Of a stretch of 64,000 bases of DNA, positions 1 to 9,394 are shown one piece after another. The stretch is taken from the NCBI GenBank assembly GCA_913049685.1, contig CAJWZD010000007.1, positions 1 through 64,000 on the forward strand. Direction: 5' to 3'. How positions within the stretch are numbered: the first letter of the stretch is position 1; each line of letters begins with the position of its first letter. Below the pieces are notes generated by a model. That model worked only from the letters and a program-made list of their open reading frames with translations, did not search any database and was not told the DNA's origin. The position numbers and the translations under genes are program-made. This DNA comes from an uncultured Fidelibacterota bacterium (GTDB lineage Bacteria > Fidelibacterota > Marinisomatia > Marinisomatales > TCS55).

Positions 1-658
1 TTTCTCCAAAAAATATTAAATACCTAAGGTCATAGAGAAGCATGTTAAAAGGATTATTAAAAAATATCATATTCATCATTTGAGAATAAATTTGCTGCTC
101 AAATAAAATATTTGAACTAACAAATAATAGCTGAAGAAAAACAAAAGATAAAAAGAGGAATGTAAAACCTCTTTGCACATAAATAGATAACGTAATGATG
201 CAGTTTCCAAATAGACCTAGATAAAAGATTAAATAAAATAAAATAGATAAAAATTCTGAAAAAGAAAAAGGGTCAGGCATAAAAATGAGTAAGGTCAAAG
301 TTGAAATAATACTATAAAAAAGACACTCGATAAGTGAACTTAATAATATCGCTAAAATGATTTTGAATTTACTATTGGGTGAAATTGATAATAATTTTAA
401 AAATTGGAGATTGCTTTGCGGGTTAAATAGATCTCTGTAGAGTATTGCAAGCATTGTTAAAGATCCAAAGCTGAAAATAACCCCAGGAAGAAGCCAGGAT
501 TCTATTGGGATACCATTAGGTGATGAAGAATATATATTATTTATAACCGAAGATAAAAAAACATGAAATGCTATAGGTGTGAGAATAATTATTGGTGCAG
601 TAATTACCAATCGATTCCTCAAAAGCCAAAATCTTCTCATTATAAGCGCCTTAATCAA
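1..658 (-). CDS. ABC-2-type transporter permease, 3' end cut by window edge
   Basis: The reverse strand reads open from 658 to the window edge; the ORF track omits it because no stop lies inside the window. The visible 219 residues are strongly hydrophobic: an initial segment (RRFWLLRNRL then a hydrophobic stretch), a periplasmic-looking loop, and about five further candidate membrane segments. This suits an ABC exporter membrane subunit. The TTG at 658 shares a TTGA with the stop of the upstream ATPase gene, with an AAGGA-like ribosome site about nine bases before it; an in-frame ATG at 640 is the alternative. Function is inferred from the hydrophobic profile and the adjacent ATPase; the substrate is unknown. 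The C-terminus lies outside the window. Confidence 0.7.
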   Translation of the reverse strand, partial: MIKALIMRRFWLLRNRLVITAPIIILTPIAFHVFLSSVINNIYSSSPNGIPIESWLLPGVIFSFGSLTMLAILYRDLFNPQSNLQFLKLLSISPNSKFKIILAILLSSLIECLFYSIISTLTLLIFMPDPFSFSEFLSILFYLIFYLGLFGNCIITLSIYVQRGFTFLFLSFVFLQLLFVSSNILFEQQIYSQMMNMIFFNNPFNMLLYDLRYLIFFGE

Positions 659-1581
659 TGTATACCATCCTTTGCATACTTGGCATCCATTAGATCTTGC
701 AAGCCAAGCTTCTTAATCCTTAGATCTTTCATTATTGAAGAAGAAGCGATATTGAGTACTTCAAAAAACACATTTCTCTCTCTTCCATAAAAATGTATAC
801 TATGACCTACTCTTGAGGGATTCTTTACATGCGGAATTTTTGAAAGCTTGTCAAATAAATCATCATCTAACTCATCAAACTCAATCTGAAATTGATGAAA
901 TTCAAAAGTACTTCCAAGCAATCGATCAAGGCTTCCATCTAGTGCAATACGACCATTTTCTAAAACCAAAATTCTATCGTGAGCACTCTCAACTTCTTGA
1001 AGAGATTGACTCACATATAAAATTGTTTTTTCACCTTTCAATCGTAATAATAAATCCCAAGTATGCCTGTAAGATTCAGCATCCATAAAAGCAGTTGGAT
1101 CATCTAAAATCAAAATTTCGGGATCATGTACTAAAGCTCTAACTATCATACCCATTCGAATAATTCCTGGAGAAATATACTTAACCATTTTCCCTAGATA
1201 TGGAACAATATGCAAATCGCGAGAAAATTGCACCATTCTAGTATTTATAGTTTCAAGGCTAACAGAGTGAAGAAGTCCAAAGAATCTTATATTCTGCTCT
1301 AATGTCAACCACGGGTCAAGGTCGAGCTCATGGGGCATATAACCAATTTTAGATGTTACATCTGAGCGACGTTTTTTAGAGTCTACACCATGAATGAAAA
1401 CTTGACCATATTCTTGATACTCAGAAGATGAAATAACTTTTAAGAGAAGAGATTTTCCAGCTTCATTATCGCCAATAATTGCAACTAAAGAACCTCTTTC
1501 AATGCCAAAATTTAACCCGGCGAGTATCGTTTTGTCGTTTATTAATTTTCCAACTTTTTTTAATGTAATACTTGCTTCCAT
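655..1581 (-). CDS. ABC transporter ATP-binding protein with altered catalytic motifs
   Basis: A nucleotide-binding subunit of an ABC transporter, 308 aa, probably paired with the permease encoded immediately downstream. Walker A is intact (GDNEAGKS), but other positions depart from the family. The Q-loop reads YMPHE, with His where Gln is usual. The signature region reads ISPGI instead of LSGGQ. Walker B ends in LDDP, with Asp where the catalytic Glu is usual. The switch region reads VSQSL, with Gln where His is usual. About 85 residues follow the ATPase core. The start at 1581 shares TAATG with the polA stop; the longer ORF start at 1599 would run into polA. It probably binds ATP but may hydrolyse it poorly (inference). 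Confidence 0.85.
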   Translation of the reverse strand: MEASITLKKVGKLINDKTILAGLNFGIERGSLVAIIGDNEAGKSLLLKVISSSEYQEYGQVFIHGVDSKKRRSDVTSKIGYMPHELDLDPWLTLEQNIRFFGLLHSVSLETINTRMVQFSRDLHIVPYLGKMVKYISPGIIRMGMIVRALVHDPEILILDDPTAFMDAESYRHTWDLLLRLKGEKTILYVSQSLQEVESAHDRILVLENGRIALDGSLDRLLGSTFEFHQFQIEFDELDDDLFDKLSKIPHVKNPSRVGHSIHFYGRERNVFFEVLNIASSSIMKDLRIKKLGLQDLMDAKYAKDGIH

Positions 1582-4298
1582 TAATGAGCCTCGTACCAAG
1601 ATTGACCATAGCCGCTATCTACTTCGATTGGGACCGATAAAGGGAGTGCTTTTATCATTTTATCTATCACCATCTCTTCTAAGTCTTTTAACTCATTTTT
1701 TGGAGCTTCAAAAACCAATTCATCATGAATTTGTAAAATCAACTTGGTTTCCATATTGTTTTCATTCATGTAATTTGAAACAGAAGTCATAGCTATTTTA
1801 ATCATTTCTGCACTAGTTCCCTGTATTGGCATATTTATTGCCATTCTTTTAGCGGCCTCGCGATGTAAATGATTACTGCTATCTATATCCCAAACGGGGC
1901 GCTTTCTCCCAAGAAGTGTTTGAACAAAACGGTTTTTCTTTGCATTCTCCATAGTATCTTCAACATACTTTTGAATTCCAGAATAAGTAGCAAAATATTT
2001 TTCAATTAACTTCTTTGCTTCTTTTTGAGGAATCCCTAACTCTTGACTCATTCTAAAAGGTCCCGCACCGTACAAGAGTCCAAAATTAACAATTTTTGCT
2101 GTCCTTCTCATGTGCGGCTTAACATCATCTATTGAAACATTATAAACATCAGCAGCAGTTCTAGAATGAATATCTTCCCCGTTGTTAAAAGCGTCAACAA
2201 GAGACTTATCCTGACTGAGATGTGCCATGATCCTTAATTCTATTTGCGAATAATCAGCAGAAAATATTACCCAGTCTTCCGTGCTTGATTTAAATGCTTT
2301 TCGGATTTTGCGACCCTCTTCTGTTTTGATTGGAATATTTTGAAAATTCGGATTACTAGAAGACAATCTGCCAGTTGCAGTAATTGTTTGGTTAAATGTT
2401 GAATGTATTCTACCGGTTGATGGTATCTTCAACTCTGGTAGGGCATCAATGTAAGTATTTTTTAATTTATTTAATTTTCTATAATCTAATATCAGTCCAG
2501 GGAGAACATGCTGTCCTTTCAATCTTTCAAGAACATCTTCAGCTGTAGACTTTTTTTTGATTTCAGGCAAACCTATTACTTCAAAAAGTATCTTTGCTAA
2601 TTGCTGCGTTGAATTAATATTAAACTCAAAACCAGATTCTTTGTAAATCTGCTTAATTAGTTTATCGAGTTTTGTGCCAATCTTTTCTGACATGGATTTT
2701 AGTAAATCAGAGTCAATATAAATGCCATTGTGCTCCATTTCAATCAACACTGACAATAATGGAATTTCAACTTCATTAAAAAACTTTGATAGATTTTCTT
2801 CTTTCAATTTCTTTTCAAAAATAAGGGTTAACTGCAAGGCAATATCGGCATCTTCAGAAGCATAAAAAGATATTTTATCAACATCAACTTCAGCCATTGA
2901 TATCTGATCTTTCCCTTTTCCAATTAAATCCTGAATAGGAATCATTTGGTAATTCAAATAATCTAAACTCAGCGTTTCTAGCTTAAGGCTTCTTGACTCA
3001 GGTTTAAGTAGGTGCGCCGCAATCATAGTATCAAATAAAATACCTTCTACTTTCAAACCATGTCTCATTAATATCAGTGAATCAAATTTTACATTTTGAC
3101 CGGTTTTTGGAATTGAAATATTTTCCATTACAGGTCGCATCATCTCGATCACTTTTCCAGCGTAATCATCAAATAAAGAGTCTTTTTTTTCTGGCCAATG
3201 TATTGGGATATAAACTCCTGAATTTTCCTTATTAGAAAAAGAAAATCCAACAATGTCACAATTCATTGGCTGTACTGAAGTAGTTTCAATATCAAATGAA
3301 AGCCATTGATTTTCCTTGATTGAGCTAAAAAAGTTCTGTATCTCGTCAGCTTTAAAGAGCGTTTTATATTCTTTCTTTGGAACGTCTTTATTTTTTTGAA
3401 TAGCTCCCTCTGCTCCAAGAATCTGTTTTTGCAATGTTTCAAATTCAAGCTCTTGAAATATATCAACCAAAGAATCCTTATCAATGTCATTTGTCTTCAA
3501 GGTTGAAAAATCAATATCAAGGTTCATCTTGGTATCAATTGTTACCAATTCCTTGCTTAGCAGGGCTTCGCTTTTCGCATTTTGCAACCCTTCCCTCGCT
3601 CTTTTATTCTTCACTTCATCAGCATGATCTAATGATGCTTCAAGCGAGCCGTATTCATTAATGAGTTTAACTGCAGTTTTTTCACCTACACCTGGAACTC
3701 CTGGGACATTATCCGATGAATCGCCCATCAAACCGAGAAGGTCAATAATTTTTTCTGGTGGTACTCCCCATTTATCAACAACGCCATTTCGATCATAAAT
3801 TTTAATATCAGCTTGCCTTCCAGATGGTGCATATAAGAATATTTTTTCATTAACCAGCTGCATAAAATCTTTATCTCCACTTACAATATAAACATCTAAT
3901 TCTTCTTTTGCTGCCATGGTAGCAAGTGTTCCAATAATATCATCTGCTTCAAAACCAGGTCGCTCAAGCGTTGGTATGCCCATAGATTCTAAAATCTTCC
4001 ACAAATAAGGGAGTTGCGCAACCATTTCTTCTGGCATCTTTTCTCGGGTGGCTTTGTATTCAGGATATTTTTCATGTCTGAAAGTTTTTTTTGATGAGTC
4101 AAATGCTGCCACCATCAAATCTGGTTTATCTTTATTAATTAACTTCATTATTTGGTTTATAAAACCAAATAATGCGGAAGTATGCATGCCCTTACTATTT
4201 ATTAAAGGATTTCTAATTAAAGCAAAATGCGATCTGTAGAGCATGGCATAGCCATCAATTAAGTACAATCTTTTGTTTTTCGTTTTATTTGCTGGCAT
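1581..4298 (-). CDS. polA: DNA polymerase I
   Basis: Repair and Okazaki-fragment polymerase, 905 aa, close to the usual length. Residues 1-290 form the 5' nuclease (GFEADDIIG, VSGDKDF, GDSSDNVPGVPGVGEKTA). Residues about 320-500 form a 3'-5' exonuclease whose acidic motifs look intact: DIETT, GQNVKFD and YASEDAD. Proofreading is therefore probably active, unlike in many bacterial Pol I proteins. Residues about 540-905 are the polymerase, with motif A DYSQIELR, motif B RRTAKIVNFGLLYG and motif C QIHDELVFE. It is the first gene of a minus-strand unit that continues into the ABC transporter genes, and it is divergent from rlmH across 54 bases. Confidence 0.97.
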   Translation of the reverse strand: MPANKTKNKRLYLIDGYAMLYRSHFALIRNPLINSKGMHTSALFGFINQIMKLINKDKPDLMVAAFDSSKKTFRHEKYPEYKATREKMPEEMVAQLPYLWKILESMGIPTLERPGFEADDIIGTLATMAAKEELDVYIVSGDKDFMQLVNEKIFLYAPSGRQADIKIYDRNGVVDKWGVPPEKIIDLLGLMGDSSDNVPGVPGVGEKTAVKLINEYGSLEASLDHADEVKNKRAREGLQNAKSEALLSKELVTIDTKMNLDIDFSTLKTNDIDKDSLVDIFQELEFETLQKQILGAEGAIQKNKDVPKKEYKTLFKADEIQNFFSSIKENQWLSFDIETTSVQPMNCDIVGFSFSNKENSGVYIPIHWPEKKDSLFDDYAGKVIEMMRPVMENISIPKTGQNVKFDSLILMRHGLKVEGILFDTMIAAHLLKPESRSLKLETLSLDYLNYQMIPIQDLIGKGKDQISMAEVDVDKISFYASEDADIALQLTLIFEKKLKEENLSKFFNEVEIPLLSVLIEMEHNGIYIDSDLLKSMSEKIGTKLDKLIKQIYKESGFEFNINSTQQLAKILFEVIGLPEIKKKSTAEDVLERLKGQHVLPGLILDYRKLNKLKNTYIDALPELKIPSTGRIHSTFNQTITATGRLSSSNPNFQNIPIKTEEGRKIRKAFKSSTEDWVIFSADYSQIELRIMAHLSQDKSLVDAFNNGEDIHSRTAADVYNVSIDDVKPHMRRTAKIVNFGLLYGAGPFRMSQELGIPQKEAKKLIEKYFATYSGIQKYVEDTMENAKKNRFVQTLLGRKRPVWDIDSSNHLHREAAKRMAINMPIQGTSAEMIKIAMTSVSNYMNENNMETKLILQIHDELVFEAPKNELKDLEEMVIDKMIKALPLSVPIEVDSGYGQSWYEAH

Positions 4299-4352
4299 AA
4301 CGCTATAAAGTTAAATGAAATTAGTAATTATATATCGGTAAAAAATTTATAA

Positions 4353-4784
4353 ATGAAGATAAAAATCATATCTGTTGGAAAAATTAAAGACAAAGGGATT
4401 TTTCAACTATGCTCAAAATATAAGGATAGAATCAAACGCTTTACAAAGCTTGAAGAAGTGGTGCTAAAAAGCGGATCAAATTATTCTGAAAATGAAAAAA
4501 TAGTAAATCACTTAAAGCATAGTAAAGGACTTCATTTTGCACTAAGTGAAGATGGAAACAGTTTTAATTCAAATGATTTTGCAAATAAGCTTTCAAGTAT
4601 TTTTGGACAATTATCTTTTGTAATTGGAGGGGCTGAAGGACTAAACGAAGAGGCAAAAGCAAACTGTGATGAAATTATTTCGTTATCATCAATGACGTTT
4701 ACCCATGAGATGGCACAATTGTTTTTATTAGAACAGGTCTATAGAGCATTTACAATTAAACAAAATATAAAATATCACAAATAA
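4353..4784 (+). CDS. rlmH: 23S rRNA (pseudouridine1915-N3)-methyltransferase RlmH
   Basis: SPOUT-family methyltransferase that methylates N3 of pseudouridine 1915 in helix 69 of 23S rRNA. The 143-aa length is slightly below the usual 155. The N-terminus KIISVGKIKD, the central FVIGGAEGL segment that forms the SAM-binding knot, and the C-terminal FTHEMAQLFLLEQVYRAF match the family. It stands alone on the plus strand. It converges on the TonB receptor gene with only two bases between the stop codons, so no dedicated terminator fits between them. Confidence 0.93.
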   Translation: MKIKIISVGKIKDKGIFQLCSKYKDRIKRFTKLEEVVLKSGSNYSENEKIVNHLKHSKGLHFALSEDGNSFNSNDFANKLSSIFGQLSFVIGGAEGLNEEAKANCDEIISLSSMTFTHEMAQLFLLEQVYRAFTIKQNIKYHK

Positions 4785-4786
4785 CT

Positions 4787-7099
4787 TTACAATTTAACGG
4801 ATACATTTATAAATGTATTTCGTTCCGCTCCTGGCCAATAAAACGCATTATAACCATTATAATCATAACTGTATCCATATGTGGAATATAGCTTATTCAA
4901 TGCATTGTTAATTTTTAATGATACGTTGACCATTTTCCAAGAAGCATGAACACCTAAATTTAATACGACAAAACTATTTATATATCCGTCTTCAGAATTT
5001 ATGTTGTCGATATACATGCCACCTATTTTTCGATAGTGTGCAAATAATTGCAAATTATCTGAAAAATTGCGGCTTAAAGATATATTCATCATGCTAGATG
5101 GGGTATTAGGTAAAAAATTACCGTTGTTGAAAACGTTCATTTGAAGAGCACCATTAATTCCAAGTGTTGTATTGCTATCAATAAATATTTTTGATTCATA
5201 TTCAAAGCCACTATGAGTTGTCGAATCAGCAGAGTAATAAGAATATTCACCCTCTTGTGAAAGGTTGATATTTTTTAACTGTTCATTAAGGTAGAGCATC
5301 CTGTAGCCATTTATTTTCGCATAACCATTGTTAAAAGTAAAATTCATTCCTAATTCCAGATCGGTAATTACTTCATTGGCAGCCATTACTGGTTTGCTAA
5401 ACATATCGTCTGCTGCAATTATTTGATTATCTGCAGGTTCTTTTTGCGCTTTACCAGTATTAACAAACCAGCTAAGGGAATCACTTAGTTCCCATACGAG
5501 ACCAATTCGAGGGTTTAAAAAATTCCAATTTGCACTTAATTCATGTCCTGCTGCATGGCCAATCTTTTTTTGATTGAGATCCCAGTTAATATTTTGATTC
5601 TGCAGATCAATCGAAACTGCAAATGGTTGTTTTACTGGGGCCCAAATTAACCTTGTAAATGCCGTAAGAATATTTTTCTTTCCCAGGTACTGATAATACC
5701 GATGCCACTCACCAGCAAAACGTGCATTCAATGAAGGGTCTGAAAACTGAGAAGCTTCACCAAAATGATCACCGGCATAAAATCGCACCTCTCCTCCAAT
5801 GTCAAGGCGATAATTGTTATCGGAGATAGTAATCATTGGAACTAAGCCATAATAACTGTTATCAATCCATTTTCTTCTTAATAAATCAGTATTTGCAGAT
5901 TGCTCACTTTCATCACTCATGACATTATTTATGTCAAGGTTGTAAGAATAAAAATCTTGATCTGCCTTAAAAACTTCGTAGTAGCCGCGACCAGTAACAA
6001 GGTACGATATATTCCTAAATGAAATGTTATTGGTTATTTTAGCTGAAGAGTTCAGTGAAAAAATTTTCTGTAAAAAATCGTCAGTATAGGCTTTATAGCT
6101 ATCTCTTCGTTTTGTACGATCTTCAATGTCTGATTGCTTCTCTCCGTTAAGAAAACCGGCAATACCATCCCAGGAAAGCTGGGTATTTTCGTAACCAATT
6201 AATACTCTAAATTGATTTTTTATAACTGACCCTCTATGCTCAAGACCAAAGAATATTCCTCTTTGCTTAGATCCGTGAAATTTTCTGTAACTATCTGAGT
6301 TAATAGATGAGGCTCTTAAAACTAAACTGGTGTTTTTTCCCAAATCTTTTCCAGATTCATATTTTATACGCGCTTTTGAAGTATTGTAACTCCCCAATCC
6401 TTGTGAAAATTCAATATTTCTTTTATCGCTTTGAATTTGAGTTCTAACATTTATAGAGCCACCAAACGATGAGGAGCCATACAGGTTAGTGCCAATACCC
6501 CTTTGGATTTGAATATCCTTAGTATCAGCTAAAAGATCTCCATGATCGACCCAATAAACTTGATGACTTTCATTGTCATTCAATGGAACTCCATCTAACA
6601 ATACTGCGATGCGACTTTGGTCAAACCCACGAATTGATGCGTAGGAATACCCTGTACCATTACCACTTTCACTGTAAGACCAAACTCCTGGCTCAGACGC
6701 TAAAACCATCGGTATATCTTGGGCTGTATATTTCATGCTTATTTCATCCATTGTCAAGGTGGAGAAGGATACTGGTGTGAGGCCTGAAATAGCTCTGTAT
6801 GCACTTACATCTATAGAATTACCAATCAAGGATACGGGTTGAAGAAAAATATTCATATTTTCACTAATTTTAAGCTTTAAGGACTGATATCCGATGTGCG
6901 AGAAAGTAATCGAATCGTTTTTTTCAGCATATAGAGAAAATTTTCCATCTTTATCTGATGCGGTACCTCTTTCAGCTGCAATAATATTGACATCTGATAT
7001 AGGTAGTTTCGTTTGATTATCTAAAATTAACCCACTAATCTGAAAAGATTGAGCTGGTAAAAAAGTAAAATAAAAAAGAAAAGTAAATAACTTATACAT
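4787..7099 (-). CDS. TonB-dependent outer-membrane receptor, predicted thiamine or thiamine-precursor uptake
   Basis: Outer-membrane beta-barrel receptor of 770 aa. A signal peptide (MYKLFTFLFYFTFLPAQS) is followed by a carboxypeptidase-regulatory-like domain at about 20-90, a plug domain at about 100-225 (SIRGFDQSRIAVLLDGVPLND, then IQIQRGIGTNLYG), and a barrel ending in an aromatic-rich strand. The family sequence alone does not give the substrate. The leader, however, carries a TPP riboswitch, as in known TPP-controlled TonB receptors of Bacteroidota, so import of thiamine or a precursor is the best inference. No inner-membrane thiamine transporter or thiamine synthesis gene is adjacent in the window. 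Confidence 0.92.
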   Translation of the reverse strand: MYKLFTFLFYFTFLPAQSFQISGLILDNQTKLPISDVNIIAAERGTASDKDGKFSLYAEKNDSITFSHIGYQSLKLKISENMNIFLQPVSLIGNSIDVSAYRAISGLTPVSFSTLTMDEISMKYTAQDIPMVLASEPGVWSYSESGNGTGYSYASIRGFDQSRIAVLLDGVPLNDNESHQVYWVDHGDLLADTKDIQIQRGIGTNLYGSSSFGGSINVRTQIQSDKRNIEFSQGLGSYNTSKARIKYESGKDLGKNTSLVLRASSINSDSYRKFHGSKQRGIFFGLEHRGSVIKNQFRVLIGYENTQLSWDGIAGFLNGEKQSDIEDRTKRRDSYKAYTDDFLQKIFSLNSSAKITNNISFRNISYLVTGRGYYEVFKADQDFYSYNLDINNVMSDESEQSANTDLLRRKWIDNSYYGLVPMITISDNNYRLDIGGEVRFYAGDHFGEASQFSDPSLNARFAGEWHRYYQYLGKKNILTAFTRLIWAPVKQPFAVSIDLQNQNINWDLNQKKIGHAAGHELSANWNFLNPRIGLVWELSDSLSWFVNTGKAQKEPADNQIIAADDMFSKPVMAANEVITDLELGMNFTFNNGYAKINGYRMLYLNEQLKNINLSQEGEYSYYSADSTTHSGFEYESKIFIDSNTTLGINGALQMNVFNNGNFLPNTPSSMMNISLSRNFSDNLQLFAHYRKIGGMYIDNINSEDGYINSFVVLNLGVHASWKMVNVSLKINNALNKLYSTYGYSYDYNGYNAFYWPGAERNTFINVSVKL

Positions 7100-7106
7100 A
7101 GTTTTG

Positions 7107-7190
7107 ATTCCTACGCTGGCATTACCCAGATCAGGTATTCGGGTTTAATCTCAGCCGTTACAACCTGGTTATATAACAGCACCCCAGGAC
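7107..7190 (-). promoter_or_regulatory. TPP (THI-element) riboswitch
   Basis: Read on the minus strand, the leader contains the conserved thi-box blocks in order: GGGGTGCT, GGCTGAGATTAAACCC, and ACCTGATCTGGGTAATGCC followed by GCGTAGGAA. The closing P1 helix pairs TCCT at the 5' end with AGGA at the 3' end. That AGGA is also the only Shine-Dalgarno sequence, eight bases before the ATG of the TonB receptor at 7099. Ligand binding should therefore hide the ribosome site directly (translational OFF switch, inferred). No separate expression platform lies between aptamer and start codon. Confidence 0.95.
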
Positions 7191-7287
7191 TACAAAATTA
7201 AAAAATATTTTAATTTTAACAAAAAAATTTCTATTATTGTTTTATAAAAATGTATATCATATGTTTTTTTCAAATTTAAGGATCAAT

Positions 7288-9180
7288 ATGTCCAATAATC
7301 ATAATTCTGAAATCACAATTAAAGCTCTTTTTTTAGGGGTCATTCTATCAATGATTTTGGCAGGCGCAAATGCGTATCTTGGCCTTTTTGCAGGAATGAC
7401 AGTTTCTGCTTCTATTCCAGCAGCTGTTATTTCTATGGGGGTTTTGTCTTTATTTAAAAACTCTAACATTAGAGAAAATAACATTGTTCAAACAGCAGCA
7501 TCTGCAGGAGAATCTTTAGCTGCTGGCGTAATATTTACAATTCCTGGATTAGTCCTCTTGGGATACTGGGACTCATTTAACTATTTTGAGGTTGCTAAAA
7601 TTGCTGCCATCGGTGGTGTTATTGGCGTATTGTTCACTGTGCCGCTGAGACGAGCTCTTATCATCAATGCGAAGCTTAAATATCCCGAAGGTCTTGCGAC
7701 AGCTGAAGTGCTTCAAGCTGGTGATGAAGCAAAAAAAGGGAAAAAAGATGATGGCTCTGGAGGTCTTAAGATAATTGGTCTAAGTAGTTTGTTTGGTGGT
7801 GCAATGAAATTATTTCAAGGGGGATTTGGCGCATGGAGTTCAGAAATTGCTGGTGCAACTGTCGTTAATGCTTCTAGGAGCAGTAATACGCTATTTGGAT
7901 CTATATTTGGAATCGGAACAGATATCTCTCCTGCGCTTATTTCTGTAGGATACATTGTTGGAAGGAATATAGGAATTTTAGTTGTTGGTGGCGGTTTAAT
8001 TTCTTGGCTATTTGCAATTCCTATCTACTCTGCTATCGTTGGGTTTGAAGGTAATCCGCTTGATGCGGCTTGGGATATTTGGAATTCCAAAATCAGATAT
8101 CTTGGTGTAGGGGCTATGGTTGTTGGTGGCGTATGGTCTTTAGTTAAGCTATTGAAACCTCTATCAGAAGGTATCAAATCTAGTTTATCTGCTCTTAAAA
8201 ACGATTCTAGTGATAAAGATATTCCACTTGAAGAGCAGGATATGCCTATTAATTATGTAGGAATAGCCTTAGCTGCCCTCCTAGTACCGGTTTTTCTACT
8301 CTATTTAGGAATTGTTGAGTCAATACCTGTTGCTGCGTTATTAACTGTAATAATGATGGTGTTTGGCTTTCTTTTTTCAGCGGTAGCCGCATATATGGCT
8401 GGTGTAGTTGGATCATCAAATAATCCTATCTCTGGTGTTACAATCGCTACGATCCTTTTCACTTCAATTTTATTATTAGCGCTATTAGGTACTGGATCAG
8501 GGGTTGGGGCTGCAAGCGCAATAATGGTAGGAGCAGTTGTTTGCTGTGCAGCAGCAATTGGTGGTGACAATCTTCAAGACCTTAAAGCTGGACAACTTGT
8601 TGGTGCAACACCTTGGAAACAGCAAATTATGCAGATCGTTGGAACGGTTTCCTCTGCAATAGTTTTGGGATTAGTGCTTGATATACTTCATACAGCATAT
8701 ACTATTGGCTCACCAACCCTTTCTGCCCCACAAGCAACCCTTATGAAATCCGTGGCAGATGGAGTTTTTAGTGGAAATTTACCCTGGGGGTTTGTCTATG
8801 CTGGAGGTTTGATAGCTATAGTTTTAATACTTATAGACCTCAGACAAGAAAAAGTTGGATCTGATTTTCGCGTACCGGTTCTTGCTGTAGCGGTTGGGAT
8901 ATATCTTCCAATTACATTAACGGTCCCTATTTTTATTGGAGGCATGATTAATCATTTTGGTAAATTAGCCGGTGGGTCAAGTGCTTCTGAAAAAAGAGGA
9001 CTATTAATGTCATCTGGCTTTATAACCGGGGAGGCGCTAATGGGTATACTAGTGGCTGTGCCAATATTTATATCAGGTCAGAAATATTGGTGGCCGCAAC
9101 TATCCGGAATAAGTCTTTTGGGGCCAATATTATTTCTAGCAATGATTTTCTGGCTATACAAAGCAGTATCCAAAAAATAA
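7288..9180 (+). CDS. OPT-family oligopeptide transporter
   Basis: Polytopic inner-membrane transporter of 630 aa from the chosen start, resembling the OPT family of proton-coupled oligopeptide or metal-chelate importers. Features are the N-terminal GANAYLGLFAGMTVSASIPA, the conserved NIVQTAASAGESLAAGVIF segment, KYPEGLATAEVL, and many hydrophobic helices. The start at 7288 is preferred because AAGGA lies five bases before it; in-frame TTG 7237 and ATG 7261 lack this and only add an untypical extension. The substrate cannot be read from the sequence. It is divergent from the riboswitch-controlled receptor but is not itself behind the riboswitch. Confidence 0.9.
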   Translation: MSNNHNSEITIKALFLGVILSMILAGANAYLGLFAGMTVSASIPAAVISMGVLSLFKNSNIRENNIVQTAASAGESLAAGVIFTIPGLVLLGYWDSFNYFEVAKIAAIGGVIGVLFTVPLRRALIINAKLKYPEGLATAEVLQAGDEAKKGKKDDGSGGLKIIGLSSLFGGAMKLFQGGFGAWSSEIAGATVVNASRSSNTLFGSIFGIGTDISPALISVGYIVGRNIGILVVGGGLISWLFAIPIYSAIVGFEGNPLDAAWDIWNSKIRYLGVGAMVVGGVWSLVKLLKPLSEGIKSSLSALKNDSSDKDIPLEEQDMPINYVGIALAALLVPVFLLYLGIVESIPVAALLTVIMMVFGFLFSAVAAYMAGVVGSSNNPISGVTIATILFTSILLLALLGTGSGVGAASAIMVGAVVCCAAAIGGDNLQDLKAGQLVGATPWKQQIMQIVGTVSSAIVLGLVLDILHTAYTIGSPTLSAPQATLMKSVADGVFSGNLPWGFVYAGGLIAIVLILIDLRQEKVGSDFRVPVLAVAVGIYLPITLTVPIFIGGMINHFGKLAGGSSASEKRGLLMSSGFITGEALMGILVAVPIFISGQKYWWPQLSGISLLGPILFLAMIFWLYKAVSKK

Positions 9181-9193
9181 TTAGCTAGAAAAC

Positions 9194-9394
9194 TTAATGT
9201 TTAATTTTTTTCTTGGCCTTACTGACAATTTTTTTAGTCATTCTTTTTATCGATGGAAAAACACTCCCCAAAAGCATTAGACCTGGTAGACCAAAAATCC
9301 AGCCTTGAAATATTGGTATAAGACCACCTATGACACCAACGACAAGTAAAATGACTCCTAATACCACCCTAAATATTTTTGATATTAGACTCAA
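9194..9394 (-). CDS. Small PGPGW-like membrane protein
   Basis: A 66-aa protein with two hydrophobic segments around GLIPIFQGWIFGLPGLMLLG, then a strongly basic tail ending KKIVSKAKKKIKH. The Pro/Gly-rich hairpin resembles the PGPGW family of small transmembrane proteins, whose role is not established. It begins with TTG at 9394, sharing TTGA with the stop of the upstream PorZ-like gene, so it is probably translationally coupled. It converges on the OPT transporter gene. Confidence 0.75.
   Translation of the reverse strand: MSLISKIFRVVLGVILLVVGVIGGLIPIFQGWIFGLPGLMLLGSVFPSIKRMTKKIVSKAKKKIKH

Noticed and set aside
7194-7217. 10-bp AT palindrome (AAAATTAAAA-AATA-TTTTAATTTT) upstream of the riboswitch
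   Set aside because: Composed only of A and T in a very AT-rich promoter gap; it can arise by chance and shows no second copy or GC stem for a terminator.
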